A stretch of 64,000 bases of DNA from CAYVBJ01 sp964517005 (GTDB lineage: Bacteria > Bacteroidota > Rhodothermia > Balneolales > Balneolaceae), in the NCBI GenBank assembly GCA_964517005.1, contig CAZFAJ010000003.1, positions 1 through 64,000 on the forward strand. The letters are read 5' to 3'. This document shows positions 7,038 to 16,174 of this stretch, in pieces (position 1 is the stretch's first letter; every line of letters starts with the position of its first letter). The notes beneath the pieces are model-generated. The model made no database searches and was not told where the DNA came from. It worked only from the letters and a program-made list of their open reading frames with translations. Made by a program: the position numbers and the translations under genes.

Positions 7038-10000
7038 ATGCCGAGGTTAAACTCACTTTATTCCATGTATAAAATTGTACTCATTTCAGTTCTGATGATT
7101 TTTCTTATTTCAGGATGCGCCCATGAGGAGGAGAAACCGGTACAGGAAACAGAAACCTATGCCGAAGCTGTATCAGCTTTTTATCTCAGCCTGGGAGCGA
7201 TTGAGACAGATCAGGCGCTGTTTGCTTTTAATAAAATGAATGATGTGGCATCCATGTACCCGGAAGAACCAGCAGCATGGGCGAACCTGGGTGTTTATGC
7301 TATGAGACAGGGCAATTATGAACTTGCCGCTGACCGGCTTTCGAAAGCCAGGGAAATTGCACCGGGAAATGCGGATATCCTCTTTTTATCAGCTCTTCTT
7401 GAGAACAACAGGGGAGATATTGAGCAATCGATCGAATATCTGCGAGAGGCATCGGAGGCGAATCCGTCTGATTTGAAAATCAAGTATATGCTTGCAAAAC
7501 AGCTTGAGAGGGAAGACGATGAAGGCAATATTTCCGGGATTGAAAAACTGCTGGAAGATATGCTTGAGCAACAGCCTGAAAATCAGCTCTTAATCCTGGA
7601 TCTGATCAGGTTATCAGCGAAGCAGGGAGACGAGGAAAAAACGGATGATTATTTAAATGAACTGGCGAATTTTACTGACAGCTGGAGTGAAGGTGCCCGG
7701 TCACAATTCCGGAGTGTAAGAGAATCGGCAGAAGAGGGCGATTTGCCTGCTTTATCTATCGAACTCGCCCTTTTGCGTAATGAACTGAATGTACTTCCCC
7801 AATTCCGGGTATATGTTCGTGAGCTTGAACTGCCACCGAACCAGGTAGGTTTTTTAATCAGGGAATTTTTGAAACTGCCCGCACCGGAAATGAGGGCTGC
7901 AGCGCCGGATTCTGCAATGAGTTTTACCAGGGGACAGCCTGAAAAGGTTGAACAAACTGCGGTTCAGATGATTAAATCCGTTATTCTGCTCGAAGATGTA
8001 CCACCGCTGATGGCTGTTGTTGAAAATGGGCGGGTTATTATTGACAACGAAGCTGAAATGCCATTCCCGGGAAGTTCAGATAAAAGACTGAATCAAAATT
8101 CAATCGCTCAAATCGATTATAATTACAATTTTTTAAATGATATTGCCCTTGCGGGTGAAGGCGGCTTCAGGCTTTACAGACAGGAAGACGATTTTTCATT
8201 TACGGATGTGACACGTCGAACCAACCTGCCGGCATCACTTCGAAATGGTTCGTACAATGGTGTTTGGTCTGTTGATATTGATGTTGACGGGGATCTGGAC
8301 ATTGTTCTTGCACCTTATGAAGAGACACCGGTTGTTTTGAGAAATAACGGAGACGAAACATTTACCGAGATCTCTTTGTTTGATGGTGTACAGTCAGTTA
8401 CAGAGTTCCATTGGGTCGATTTCGATGGTGATGGTGATCCGGACGCGGCTTTTCTGGATCAGTCAGGCAACATGTATCTGTTTGAGAATCTGAGATCCGG
8501 AGTTATGAAAGCTGTTGAAAATATTCCCCACTCAGAGGATGTTGCAGCTCTTATCTATGCTGATCTGAATGCCGATTCCTATTTGGATCTCATTATCCTG
8601 AAACAAGATGGTTCAGTTCACATGCTTTATTCGAGGCCTGAATTTACAGGCTGGCAAAGCGAACTTTTAATTGAGAGTAGCGGGCTGACTGGTTTGAATG
8701 GAAAGGTAAACAGCTCACTATTTATCCAGGATATGGATAATAACGGCAGGCTCGATTTAATACTGTCATTACCAAGTGAAACGGTAATCTGGCTTGGCGA
8801 AGATGAAGCCGGTTATCAAAGATTGCCTGCAGAACTGCCCGGAATTATTACATCCGTTGTGGATATTGACGGAGACGAAAGGCTGGATCTTCTGGGCTTT
8901 TCGGAAGATATGCAGCCATTTCAGCTGATAAACTCCGGAACCTTGGATTATAATGCAAGGTCGATTCGGGCAAGAGCATCGGGAACTGCCGGTGATCAGC
9001 GTATCAATTCATTTGGGATTGGTGGCGAGATGGAGGTGAGATCAGGCCTGCTCTATCAAAAACAGCCGATCAATTCGCCGATTGTTCATTTTGGCCTTGG
9101 AAACCACGAAGATACCGATATGCTTCGTATTATCTGGCCGAACGGCTCTGTTCAGGCAGAATTTGCAGAACTGGGAATCGGCTCCACTATCTTTAATGAA
9201 CAAATACTGAAAGGATCATGCCCCTGGCTGTTTACACATAATGGAGATGAACATGTGTTTGTTACGGATTTGATCTGGAGGTCACCGCTGGGCCTTCGAA
9301 TAAATGCACAGGAGACAGCAGGAGTGATTCAGACTGAAGATCGTGTGAGAGTACCGGGGAATATGCTAAAACCGAAGAATGGTGTTTATGATCTCAGAAT
9401 TACAGCTGAATTATGGGAAACTCATTTTTTTGATATGATTAAACTCGTAGCCGTCGATCATCCGGAAGGCACAGATCTTTTTATTGATGAAAGGTTTGCA
9501 TTTCCGCCGCCCGATCTCTCTTTTAAAATTACTGGTGAACCACGGCCGGTTGAACGTGTTCTGGATGAAAGCGGTATTGATCGAACCGATTTGATCCGGG
9601 AGATCGATCAGAATTATCTTCATGCGTTTCAAAAATCAAAATACCAGGGTTTGACAGAAGAGCACTCGATAGAGGTTGTACTTGGAGATGAGGCACCTGA
9701 AAGCGGACCGCTGTGGCTGCTGGCACATGGATGGGTCAGGCCCACCGACAGCTCCATTAACCTTGCTTTGAGCCAGGGCAGTAATAATTTGCCAAAAGGA
9801 ATTCATGTTGAAATTCCGGACAAAAATGGGGAATGGACTACTGCTTACCCGGATATCGGTTTCCCTGCAGGAAAGACGAAAACGGTTATGATTGATCTTG
9901 AGGATGTTTTCCCTGAACCTTCAGATCGAAGGGTAAAATTGACAACATCAACCGAAACCTACTGGGATGCAATTCGCTGGGCTGAAGGCAAACCCGGAGC

Positions 10001-10517
10001 AACCTACACCGAAACAGAGCTGAATCCGGTTAAGATGCAACTGGCATACCGGGGTTATTCTGAGTGGATTAAGGAAGATGAATATTCTCCCGAGCTGCCT
10101 GACTACAGTGTGATTACAAGCACAACTCCGAGATGGCAGGATCTGATTGGTTACTATACCCGTTTTGGCGATGTCAGTGAATTGCTAAATATAATTGATG
10201 ATCGTTACGTTATTATGAATGCCGGTGATGAATTGCAGCTTGAATTTGAATCACTTGAACCGCCGGCAGAGGGATATGTTCGTAATTTCGTTTTAATTGC
10301 TGATGGCTGGGTTAAAGATGGAGATTTTAATACCGGTCACTCAAAAACTGTTCGTCCGCTGCCGACACACAGCCAAACGGATGATGATTATTTTGAGTTA
10401 AATTATGAACGATTACAGGACGATCCGGTTTATCAGAAGCATAAACAGGATTGGGTTGATTATCACACCCGGTATATCACCCCTGAATTGTTTCGAACTG
10501 CTCTTAATTTTAAATAA
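7038..10517 (+). CDS. TPR + FG-GAP + UnbV/ASPIC lipoprotein (CRTAC1-related)
   Basis: About 1159 residues. A signal sequence ends in lipobox LISGC, so it is probably a lipoprotein. Residues about 55-215 are TPR-like helical repeats (AAWANLGVYAMRQGNYELAA; ADILFLSALLENNRGDIEQS). These are followed by FG-GAP motifs (DIDVDGDLDIV, DFDGDGDPDAA, DMDNNGRLDLI, DIDGDERLDLL) and a UnbV/ASPIC stretch with HFGLGNHEDTDMLRIIWPNG. The last 400 residues are a region I cannot assign; LFTHNGDEHVFVTDLIWRSP starts it. Start choice: ATG at 7038, 6 bp after the previous stop; ATG at 7065 gives a tighter signal peptide and is equally possible. The family function is unknown. TPRs suggest it is the protein-protein contact partner of the set. 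Confidence 0.8.
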   Translation: MPRLNSLYSMYKIVLISVLMIFLISGCAHEEEKPVQETETYAEAVSAFYLSLGAIETDQALFAFNKMNDVASMYPEEPAAWANLGVYAMRQGNYELAADRLSKAREIAPGNADILFLSALLENNRGDIEQSIEYLREASEANPSDLKIKYMLAKQLEREDDEGNISGIEKLLEDMLEQQPENQLLILDLIRLSAKQGDEEKTDDYLNELANFTDSWSEGARSQFRSVRESAEEGDLPALSIELALLRNELNVLPQFRVYVRELELPPNQVGFLIREFLKLPAPEMRAAAPDSAMSFTRGQPEKVEQTAVQMIKSVILLEDVPPLMAVVENGRVIIDNEAEMPFPGSSDKRLNQNSIAQIDYNYNFLNDIALAGEGGFRLYRQEDDFSFTDVTRRTNLPASLRNGSYNGVWSVDIDVDGDLDIVLAPYEETPVVLRNNGDETFTEISLFDGVQSVTEFHWVDFDGDGDPDAAFLDQSGNMYLFENLRSGVMKAVENIPHSEDVAALIYADLNADSYLDLIILKQDGSVHMLYSRPEFTGWQSELLIESSGLTGLNGKVNSSLFIQDMDNNGRLDLILSLPSETVIWLGEDEAGYQRLPAELPGIITSVVDIDGDERLDLLGFSEDMQPFQLINSGTLDYNARSIRARASGTAGDQRINSFGIGGEMEVRSGLLYQKQPINSPIVHFGLGNHEDTDMLRIIWPNGSVQAEFAELGIGSTIFNEQILKGSCPWLFTHNGDEHVFVTDLIWRSPLGLRINAQETAGVIQTEDRVRVPGNMLKPKNGVYDLRITAELWETHFFDMIKLVAVDHPEGTDLFIDERFAFPPPDLSFKITGEPRPVERVLDESGIDRTDLIREIDQNYLHAFQKSKYQGLTEEHSIEVVLGDEAPESGPLWLLAHGWVRPTDSSINLALSQGSNNLPKGIHVEIPDKNGEWTTAYPDIGFPAGKTKTVMIDLEDVFPEPSDRRVKLTTSTETYWDAIRWAEGKPGATYTETELNPVKMQLAYRGYSEWIKEDEYSPELPDYSVITSTTPRWQDLIGYYTRFGDVSELLNIIDDRYVIMNAGDELQLEFESLEPPAEGYVRNFVLIADGWVKDGDFNTGHSKTVRPLPTHSQTDDDYFELNYERLQDDPVYQKHKQDWVDYHTRYITPELFRTALNFK

Positions 10518-10552
10518 GGGAATTTGAAAATTAATCATGATTTTCAGGTATT

Positions 10553-12355
10553 ATGAATATTGACTTTATAAAAAAGTTAACGGTAATCCTTTTTTTTGCA
10601 GCTCTTCTGGGTACTCCTTATATGATGAAGCAACTGGATATCCGCAGTTCAGAAACTGTGACCGGTTCTGAAATGGAGTCTGCCTTAGAGCGATATGGAT
10701 TCTTTTTAGAAGAAGTGTCGGAAGAGGCCGGCATTCAATTCACACATCAGAGTCCGAAACTGGATGAAAGGCTGGAACATATCCTTCCACAGGTTGCATC
10801 AATTGGTGCATCTGTATCGGTTGCGGATGTGAACAGTGACGGTTATCACGATATTTACCTGACCAACAGCCGCTACGATACGAAAAATGCACTCTATAAA
10901 AATAATGGAGATGGCACTTTTACAAATATAGCTCCTGAGATGGGAATTGCTGATCTCAATAAAGAGGGGTCAGGTGTCTCCATGGGTGCAATCTGGGGTG
11001 ATTTCAATAACAGCGGTTACGAAGATCTGTTTCTGTATAAATGGGGAAAACCTGAACTATTCAGAAATGATGATGGCAAGGGTTTCACAAGGATAACAGC
11101 TGAAGCGGGGCTGCCGGATTGGATCAATGCAAATACAGCTGTCTGGCTGGATTATGACGGTGACGGATCTCTGGATCTTTTTATCGGCGGTTATTACGAT
11201 GAAAGTATTAATTTATGGGAGCTCGAGTCTACCAAAATTATGCCCGACAGCTATGAATACGCTACAAATGGCGGGCGAAATTATCTATTCAAGAATAACG
11301 GAGACGGCACTTTTACAGACGTGACCGAAGAAACCGGGCTCACCAGCCGGCGATGGACGCTTGCGGCTGCCACGGCGGATTTAACCGGTTCTGGTTTTTC
11401 TGATCTTGTTATTGCAAATGACTATGGAGTGGATGAGTTTTTTGTGAATGAGAACGGCTCATACTTCAGGAGTGCCGGAGAAACTGCAGGAATAGGTTTT
11501 GCACCTAAAAGCGGTATGAGTGTGGCTTTTGGAGATATTCTGAATCAGGGGGTATTTTCGATGTATATAACAAATATTTCAGAACCCGGCGTGCTCATAC
11601 AGGGAAATAATCTGTGGGTTCCATCAAAAATGAGTGATGATGTACCCGTATTTTCAAATCTCGCAGGGAATTTTGGTGTGGAATTGGGCGGATGGAGCTA
11701 TGGCGGACAATTTGGTGATTTGAACAACAGCGGGTATCAGGATTTGTATGTTGCCAATGGCTATGTTTCAGCTGAAATGGGAACAGATTACTGGTACGAT
11801 TTTTCAAAAGTAGCAGGCGGAAACAAGGCCATTATTCAGGATGCAAAAAACTGGCCGGCTATGAGCGGGCGAAGCCTTTCCGGTTTTCAGCAAAACAGAA
11901 TCTGGCTGAATGACGGAGCCGGCCGTTTTCGTGAAGTTTCATCCAATGTGGGTGGGTTTCTGGATCTTGACAGCCGTTCAGTGGCTTTTGCTGATTTAAA
12001 TAATAACGGGAATCTTGATATAATCGTAGCCACTCAAAACAACGAGGTAAAGGTTTACCGGAATCACACTGCCCCTGATCATAACTGGATTTCATTTGAT
12101 CTTAAAGGTACAGAAAGTAATCAGAGTGCAATAGGCGCTATTGTTGAACTCCACTGGAATGGAAACCGGCAGGCACAGGTAGTTAGTGGCGGGAATGCAT
12201 TTAGCTCACAAAACCAAAGGCCATTACATTTTGGATTGGGCAAAAATGCAGAAGTTGAAAAAGCCGTTATCCGATGGCCTTCCGGTATGGAGCAGGTGAT
12301 TGATAAACCTGAAATATCCAGAATGCACCGGATCACAGAACCTGAGGGCAATTAA
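10553..12355 (+). CDS. CRTAC1 family FG-GAP/UnbV protein
   Basis: 600 residues. An N-terminal hydrophobic segment (about residues 8-25) without a clear lipobox suggests a signal peptide or anchor. Calcium-binding repeats include DVNSDGYHDIY, DFNNSGYEDLF, DYDGDGSLDLF, DLTGSGFSDLV, DLNNSGYQDLY and DLNNNGNLDII, followed by a C-terminal UnbV/ASPIC domain (about 515-595: SAIGAIVELHWNG, LHFGLGKN, AVIRWPSG). This is the compact, canonical CRTAC1 architecture, like UnbV of enediyne gene clusters. It lies 35 bp after the TPR protein and 6 bp before the UnbU-like gene, so co-expression is likely. Biochemical function not established. Confidence 0.85.
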   Translation: MNIDFIKKLTVILFFAALLGTPYMMKQLDIRSSETVTGSEMESALERYGFFLEEVSEEAGIQFTHQSPKLDERLEHILPQVASIGASVSVADVNSDGYHDIYLTNSRYDTKNALYKNNGDGTFTNIAPEMGIADLNKEGSGVSMGAIWGDFNNSGYEDLFLYKWGKPELFRNDDGKGFTRITAEAGLPDWINANTAVWLDYDGDGSLDLFIGGYYDESINLWELESTKIMPDSYEYATNGGRNYLFKNNGDGTFTDVTEETGLTSRRWTLAAATADLTGSGFSDLVIANDYGVDEFFVNENGSYFRSAGETAGIGFAPKSGMSVAFGDILNQGVFSMYITNISEPGVLIQGNNLWVPSKMSDDVPVFSNLAGNFGVELGGWSYGGQFGDLNNSGYQDLYVANGYVSAEMGTDYWYDFSKVAGGNKAIIQDAKNWPAMSGRSLSGFQQNRIWLNDGAGRFREVSSNVGGFLDLDSRSVAFADLNNNGNLDIIVATQNNEVKVYRNHTAPDHNWISFDLKGTESNQSAIGAIVELHWNGNRQAQVVSGGNAFSSQNQRPLHFGLGKNAEVEKAVIRWPSGMEQVIDKPEISRMHRITEPEGN

Positions 12356-12361
12356 TTTTAA

Positions 12362-13282
12362 ATGTTTATGAAAGCAGATGTAAAAGGGGAAATCAGCAGC
12401 AAAGAAAAAAATTATCCGGATTCATCCACTCCGGCTAAGAATTCAGATACAACGTCCTCAGGCGTACCGAAACTTCTTGGCAAAGCAGACCTGAAGTATG
12501 GCAAAACTTATATGGCACCTCTGCTGATAACAGGAATTCTGCTTGCAGGACACCTTTCATTCGGAATTCTTGAAAGCTATGATAAATTTATCGCAGCGAT
12601 TTCAGCAAGTTTTGCTGCAGAACTTGTTTTGGGCCGCTTTATCACAGGGAAATGGAGAAATCTTACAAGTGCATACATCTCAGGCATAAGTGTCGGTATA
12701 CTTGTACGATCTCCGATGATTTGGCCGTTTGTACTTTGCAGTTTATTATCGATTTCATCCAAGTACGTTTTAAGATACAAAGGAACGCATATTTGGAATC
12801 CTTCAAATTTTGGGATTGTCGCATTGTTGATTATTGCTGCTGACAGTACCGCGGTTTTGACTGTTCAGTGGGGTAACAACATGTGGGCAATGGTGGTCAT
12901 CTGGGTAGTCGGCTTTTTCTCGATCTATAAAGTCGACAGATTTCACATTTGTGCTACCTATGTACTCTCTTTTCTCGCTTTTGGATGGCTGCGCAGCATG
13001 TATACCGGTGATCCATATCTGAGTGAAATCGCGCTTATAACCGGGCCTATGTACCAGCTGTTTGTACTCTTCATGATAACAGACCCAAAAACAACTGTTC
13101 AATCCAGAAAGGGTCAATATTTAGTAGCTTTTCTGATCGCTTTTGTTGAAATGATATTCAGACTAAATGAAGCCGTATATGCCCCGTTTTACGCTCTTTT
13201 TCTGGTTGGCCCCATTTCACTGTTCATTGAACTTTGGTGGAAGCAGCAGAAAGAGAATAAGCTGAGTTCCATCAGTAACTAA
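12362..13282 (+). CDS. UnbU/RnfD-like integral membrane protein
   Basis: 306 residues: a charged soluble N-terminus of about 48 residues, then about eight hydrophobic segments. Conserved-looking loops NPSNFGI (about 145-151) and ITDPKTT (about 239-245) recall the NqrB/RnfD membrane subunits of ion-pumping electron-transfer complexes and the UnbU proteins that accompany UnbV in enediyne clusters. The SGAT-type flavinylation motif of NqrB/RnfD was not seen, so covalent FMN attachment is not supported. No other Rnf/Nqr subunit is nearby. Starting 6 bp after a CRTAC1 gene, it is the likely membrane partner of the FG-GAP proteins. Whether it moves electrons or another substrate is unknown. Confidence 0.7.
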   Translation: MFMKADVKGEISSKEKNYPDSSTPAKNSDTTSSGVPKLLGKADLKYGKTYMAPLLITGILLAGHLSFGILESYDKFIAAISASFAAELVLGRFITGKWRNLTSAYISGISVGILVRSPMIWPFVLCSLLSISSKYVLRYKGTHIWNPSNFGIVALLIIAADSTAVLTVQWGNNMWAMVVIWVVGFFSIYKVDRFHICATYVLSFLAFGWLRSMYTGDPYLSEIALITGPMYQLFVLFMITDPKTTVQSRKGQYLVAFLIAFVEMIFRLNEAVYAPFYALFLVGPISLFIELWWKQQKENKLSSISN

Positions 13283-13295
13283 GTAAGAACACAAT

Positions 13296-14270
13296 GTGAT
13301 CGAACTTCAAAACATTACCAAAATTTATCCCGGTGATATTCGGGCAGTAGATAATGTCTCATTTAAAGTCCGGAATGGAGAGGTTCTTGGCCTGATTGGA
13401 AAAAGCGGATGTGGTAAAACAACTACTCTGAAGATGATCAACCGGCTTATTGAGCCAACCGGTGGAAAGGTGTTGGTAAATGGCGAAAATGTACTTGAGA
13501 AAAATCCCCAGGAACTGCGCCTTTCAATTGGTTATGTGATTCAGCATATCGGGTTATTTCCGCACTTGACTGTCCGTGAAAATCTTGAAACTGTTCCAAA
13601 GCTGCTGAACTGGCCTGAAGAAAAGTTACAAAAAAGATGCCTGGAACTTATGGAGCTCATCAGCCTTGATGCGGATGAGTTTCTGAGTAAAATGCCTGAT
13701 CAGCTGAGTGGCGGCCAGCAGCAGAGAATAGGCCTTGCAAGGGCATTAGCGGCGGATCCGCCAGTTGTTTTACTTGATGAGCCTTTTGGTGCACTCGATC
13801 CGATTACCAGGGAAAATATCCGGGAAGAATTCACTCAGCTTCAAGCGCGCATTCAAAAAACCATGGTGATGGTGACGCACGATATCTTTGAAGCTTTTGA
13901 ACTGTGTGACAGAATTTGTCTTCTTAATGAGGGAAAACTTCAACAGGTAGGAAAACCCGCTGAATTATTGTTTAACCCTGAAAGCGATTTTGTGAAAACG
14001 TTTTTCGACTCCAACCGTTTTTTGCTTGAAATGAGTATTTTAACGGTTCATGATGTTGTCAAATTTGCGGAACCTGTTGTTACCCGTGCTGATGGGTTAT
14101 TTGAATTTAAGGAGTCTTTACCCTTCCTGAAGGCATTCGAACTTATTGAGAATAGAACGAAAGAAGCTGTATGTGTAAATATCTTAAATGAATCAGGTGA
14201 AAGCAAAGGCGTATATAACCCTGAAGAGCTGTTCGATGCGTTTTACAGGGCAAGAAAAGCGATAAAGTGA
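13296..14270 (+). CDS. OpuCA/ProV-type ABC transporter ATP-binding protein (osmolyte uptake)
   Basis: 324 residues. Walker A GKSGCGKTT lies at about 35-43, signature LSGGQQQR and Walker B VVLLDEP with a D-loop GALDP follow, and the switch histidine is in MVMVTHD. The best match is the OpuCA/OsmV class that energises uptake of glycine betaine, choline or related quaternary amines. The C-terminal 90 residues look like a shortened CBS-like region; in OpuA/OpuC transporters CBS domains sense ionic strength. The gene ends 1 bp before the permease/binding-protein fusion, so the two form one transporter operon. Substrate is inferred from family only. Confidence 0.85.
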   Translation: MIELQNITKIYPGDIRAVDNVSFKVRNGEVLGLIGKSGCGKTTTLKMINRLIEPTGGKVLVNGENVLEKNPQELRLSIGYVIQHIGLFPHLTVRENLETVPKLLNWPEEKLQKRCLELMELISLDADEFLSKMPDQLSGGQQQRIGLARALAADPPVVLLDEPFGALDPITRENIREEFTQLQARIQKTMVMVTHDIFEAFELCDRICLLNEGKLQQVGKPAELLFNPESDFVKTFFDSNRFLLEMSILTVHDVVKFAEPVVTRADGLFEFKESLPFLKAFELIENRTKEAVCVNILNESGESKGVYNPEELFDAFYRARKAIK

Positions 14271-14271
14271 T

Positions 14272-15852
14272 ATGGAGCAGTTATTTACATTTATAGCTGA
14301 AAATTCATCCGAGATGCTGCGGCAGACGGGAGAGCATATCGCGCTGACGTTCATAGCGCTGGCTATAGCGATACTGGCTGGCCTGCCACTTGGAATCCTG
14401 GCCACACGTTTTAAAAAACTGGAGACATCAGTTCTGGGCAGTGTGGGTGTCATTCAAACGATACCAAGTATAGCCCTACTGGGCATTCTGTTACCTGTTT
14501 TTGGAATAGGGGTGGTTCCGGCTGTTGTTGCCCTTTTTCTCTATGCACTGCTGCCAATTGTTCGAAATGTCCACTCCGGTATTAACGGTGTGGATCACTC
14601 AGTAACAGAGGCAGCCCGCGGAATGGGAATGTCAGACAACCAGATACTTGCCAAAATAGAACTGCCGCTTGCAGTACCGGTAATCTTTGCGGGAATCAGA
14701 ACGGCTACGGTTATCAATGTTGGAGTGGCTACGCTTTGTGCACTGATCGGAGCAGGCGGACTCGGAGAATTTATTTTTCGCGGAATTGCGCTTAACAATG
14801 TTCAGATGATTTTAGCCGGAGCAGTACCCGCTGCGTTTCTGGCACTTGGTTTTGATGTGCTTCTGGGATTTATCCAAAAACATATAAAAATTCTGATTAA
14901 ACCATTTTTTTACAGTTCTGCTGTTTTACTTATCGTGATCGTTCCATGGTTGTTTATCTCAATGTTTGATTCAGATACCCGGTCTTTCAGAGCAGGTATG
15001 CCCACGGAGTTTATGGAGAGGTCGGACGGTTATAAAGCATTGAAGCAGCATTACGGTTTTGATCTGCCGACAATGGAGATGAACCAGGCGCTGATGTATC
15101 AGGCGATAAAAAACGGAAGGGTGGATGTTATTGGCGGCTATTCAACAGACGGACGTATTGATGCTTTTGATTTAAAGGTGCTCAGGGATAACGAAAATTT
15201 CTTTCCTCCCTACAGCGCGGCACCTTTAATTCATCAGGAAACACTCAGGCAGTTTCCTGAGTTGGAAAATGCCCTGGGTAAATTGAGCGGACTGATATCG
15301 AATGAAGATATGATCGAAATGAACTTCAGGGTTGATGAAAAAGGTGAAAGTCCCAAAACTGTAGCCATTAATTTTTTGAAAGAAAAAGGTTTGCGCACCG
15401 ATAAGGAGAGGGAGGGAACTGACGAAGTAATTGTTGGCGGGAAAAATTTTACCGAACAATTTATACTCGCTGAAATGTTTAAGAATGTAATCGAAAACTA
15501 CACAGATCTTACGGTCGGTACACGTCTGGGGCTTGCAGGAACACAAATTGTTTTCGGCGCACTGACCAATCGTGAGATCGATCTTTACCCGGAATATACC
15601 GGTACCGGGTTGTATGTTTTGCTGAAAAGAGATTCCAAAACAGCCGCTGAACTCGGAAATAGTCAGCAACAGGTTTTTGAGTATGTGAAAGAAGAGATAA
15701 AAAAAGAATTCAATTTAGTTTGGCTGGATCCGCTTGGGTTTGAGAATACATACGCCATGATGATGCGCAGTGAGCAGGCAAACCGGCTGGGAATTGAGAC
15801 GATCAGTGATCTTGTAGAATACCTTGATAACCGTCAGGTTCCGCTCCGCTGA
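14272..15852 (+). CDS. OpuC-type permease fused to an osmolyte-binding domain with apparent circular permutation
   Basis: 526 residues. Residues 1-232 are a BPD-type permease with about six membrane segments and an EAA-like loop (EAARGMGMSDNQ, about 113-124). Residues 237-526 are a glycine betaine/choline-type binding domain (OpuAC/OsmF class), but the halves are swapped. The part normally C-terminal comes first (237-378: ERSDGYKALKQHYGF, AYSTDG-like GGYSTDGRIDAFDLKVL, FFPPY). The part normally N-terminal (385-526: VGGKNFTEQFILAEMF, GALTNREIDLYPEYTGTG, WLDPLGFENTYA) comes last. The new ends fall in the inter-lobe linker after ETISDLVEYL. All conserved pieces seem present, so the domain should fold and bind. 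It is outward-facing and tethered to the membrane. Confidence 0.85.
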   Translation: MEQLFTFIAENSSEMLRQTGEHIALTFIALAIAILAGLPLGILATRFKKLETSVLGSVGVIQTIPSIALLGILLPVFGIGVVPAVVALFLYALLPIVRNVHSGINGVDHSVTEAARGMGMSDNQILAKIELPLAVPVIFAGIRTATVINVGVATLCALIGAGGLGEFIFRGIALNNVQMILAGAVPAAFLALGFDVLLGFIQKHIKILIKPFFYSSAVLLIVIVPWLFISMFDSDTRSFRAGMPTEFMERSDGYKALKQHYGFDLPTMEMNQALMYQAIKNGRVDVIGGYSTDGRIDAFDLKVLRDNENFFPPYSAAPLIHQETLRQFPELENALGKLSGLISNEDMIEMNFRVDEKGESPKTVAINFLKEKGLRTDKEREGTDEVIVGGKNFTEQFILAEMFKNVIENYTDLTVGTRLGLAGTQIVFGALTNREIDLYPEYTGTGLYVLLKRDSKTAAELGNSQQQVFEYVKEEIKKEFNLVWLDPLGFENTYAMMMRSEQANRLGIETISDLVEYLDNRQVPLR

Positions 15853-15868
15853 TTATTTCGTTATCAGC
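15848..15868. terminator. Hairpin between convergent OpuC and fix operons
   Basis: GCTGAT (15848-15853) pairs with ATCAGC (15863-15868) across a 9-base loop. It spans the stop codon of the plus-strand permease fusion and precedes the minus-strand fixX stop by a few bases. Position between convergent genes suggests a shared terminator, but no T-run follows, so this is weak. Confidence 0.3.
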
Positions 15869-15871
15869 TAT

Positions 15872-16174
15872 TCACCCAAAATTCCAGTTTACACCCCGTC
15901 CAATTTCAGGTTCTGGAAAATTCCAGTCAACCGCGCCCTGGTCGCATGCGTACATGCAGGTTCCGCACTCGATACAGTCTTCTACCTGGAAATGTACCTT
16001 TCCTTTGTCATCCGTTGTATAGCAGTTCGCCGGACAAACGTAAGTTGTGCATTTGTGCGGGCACACAGAGTTACAGATGTCAGTATTTACGACAATATGT
16101 GGCTTGATATCAGATTTCGCCTGGTTTCTGTAGTTTACAAGTCCCAGACGTTCTGTCAGTTTTAAATTTTTCAT
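15872..16174 (-). CDS. fixX: FixX-like ferredoxin of the ETF:quinone oxidoreductase complex
   Basis: 100 residues with nine cysteines, including the cluster-binding run DCIECGTCMYAC (C67, C70, C73, C77) and an upstream group at 34, 38, 42, 47 and 51. This matches FixX-type ferredoxins, which pair with FixC to replace the Fe-S domain of eukaryotic ETF-QO. It would carry electrons between FixC FAD and quinone. Last gene of the fixABCX operon; its start overlaps the fixC stop by 4 bp, supporting translational coupling. Confidence 0.9.
   Translation of the reverse strand: MKNLKLTERLGLVNYRNQAKSDIKPHIVVNTDICNSVCPHKCTTYVCPANCYTTDDKGKVHFQVEDCIECGTCMYACDQGAVDWNFPEPEIGRGVNWNFG

Noticed and set aside
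12362..13282. Calling the UnbU-like protein a flavinylated RnfD
   Set aside because: The SGAT-type threonine motif is not visible and no other Rnf or Nqr subunit is present.
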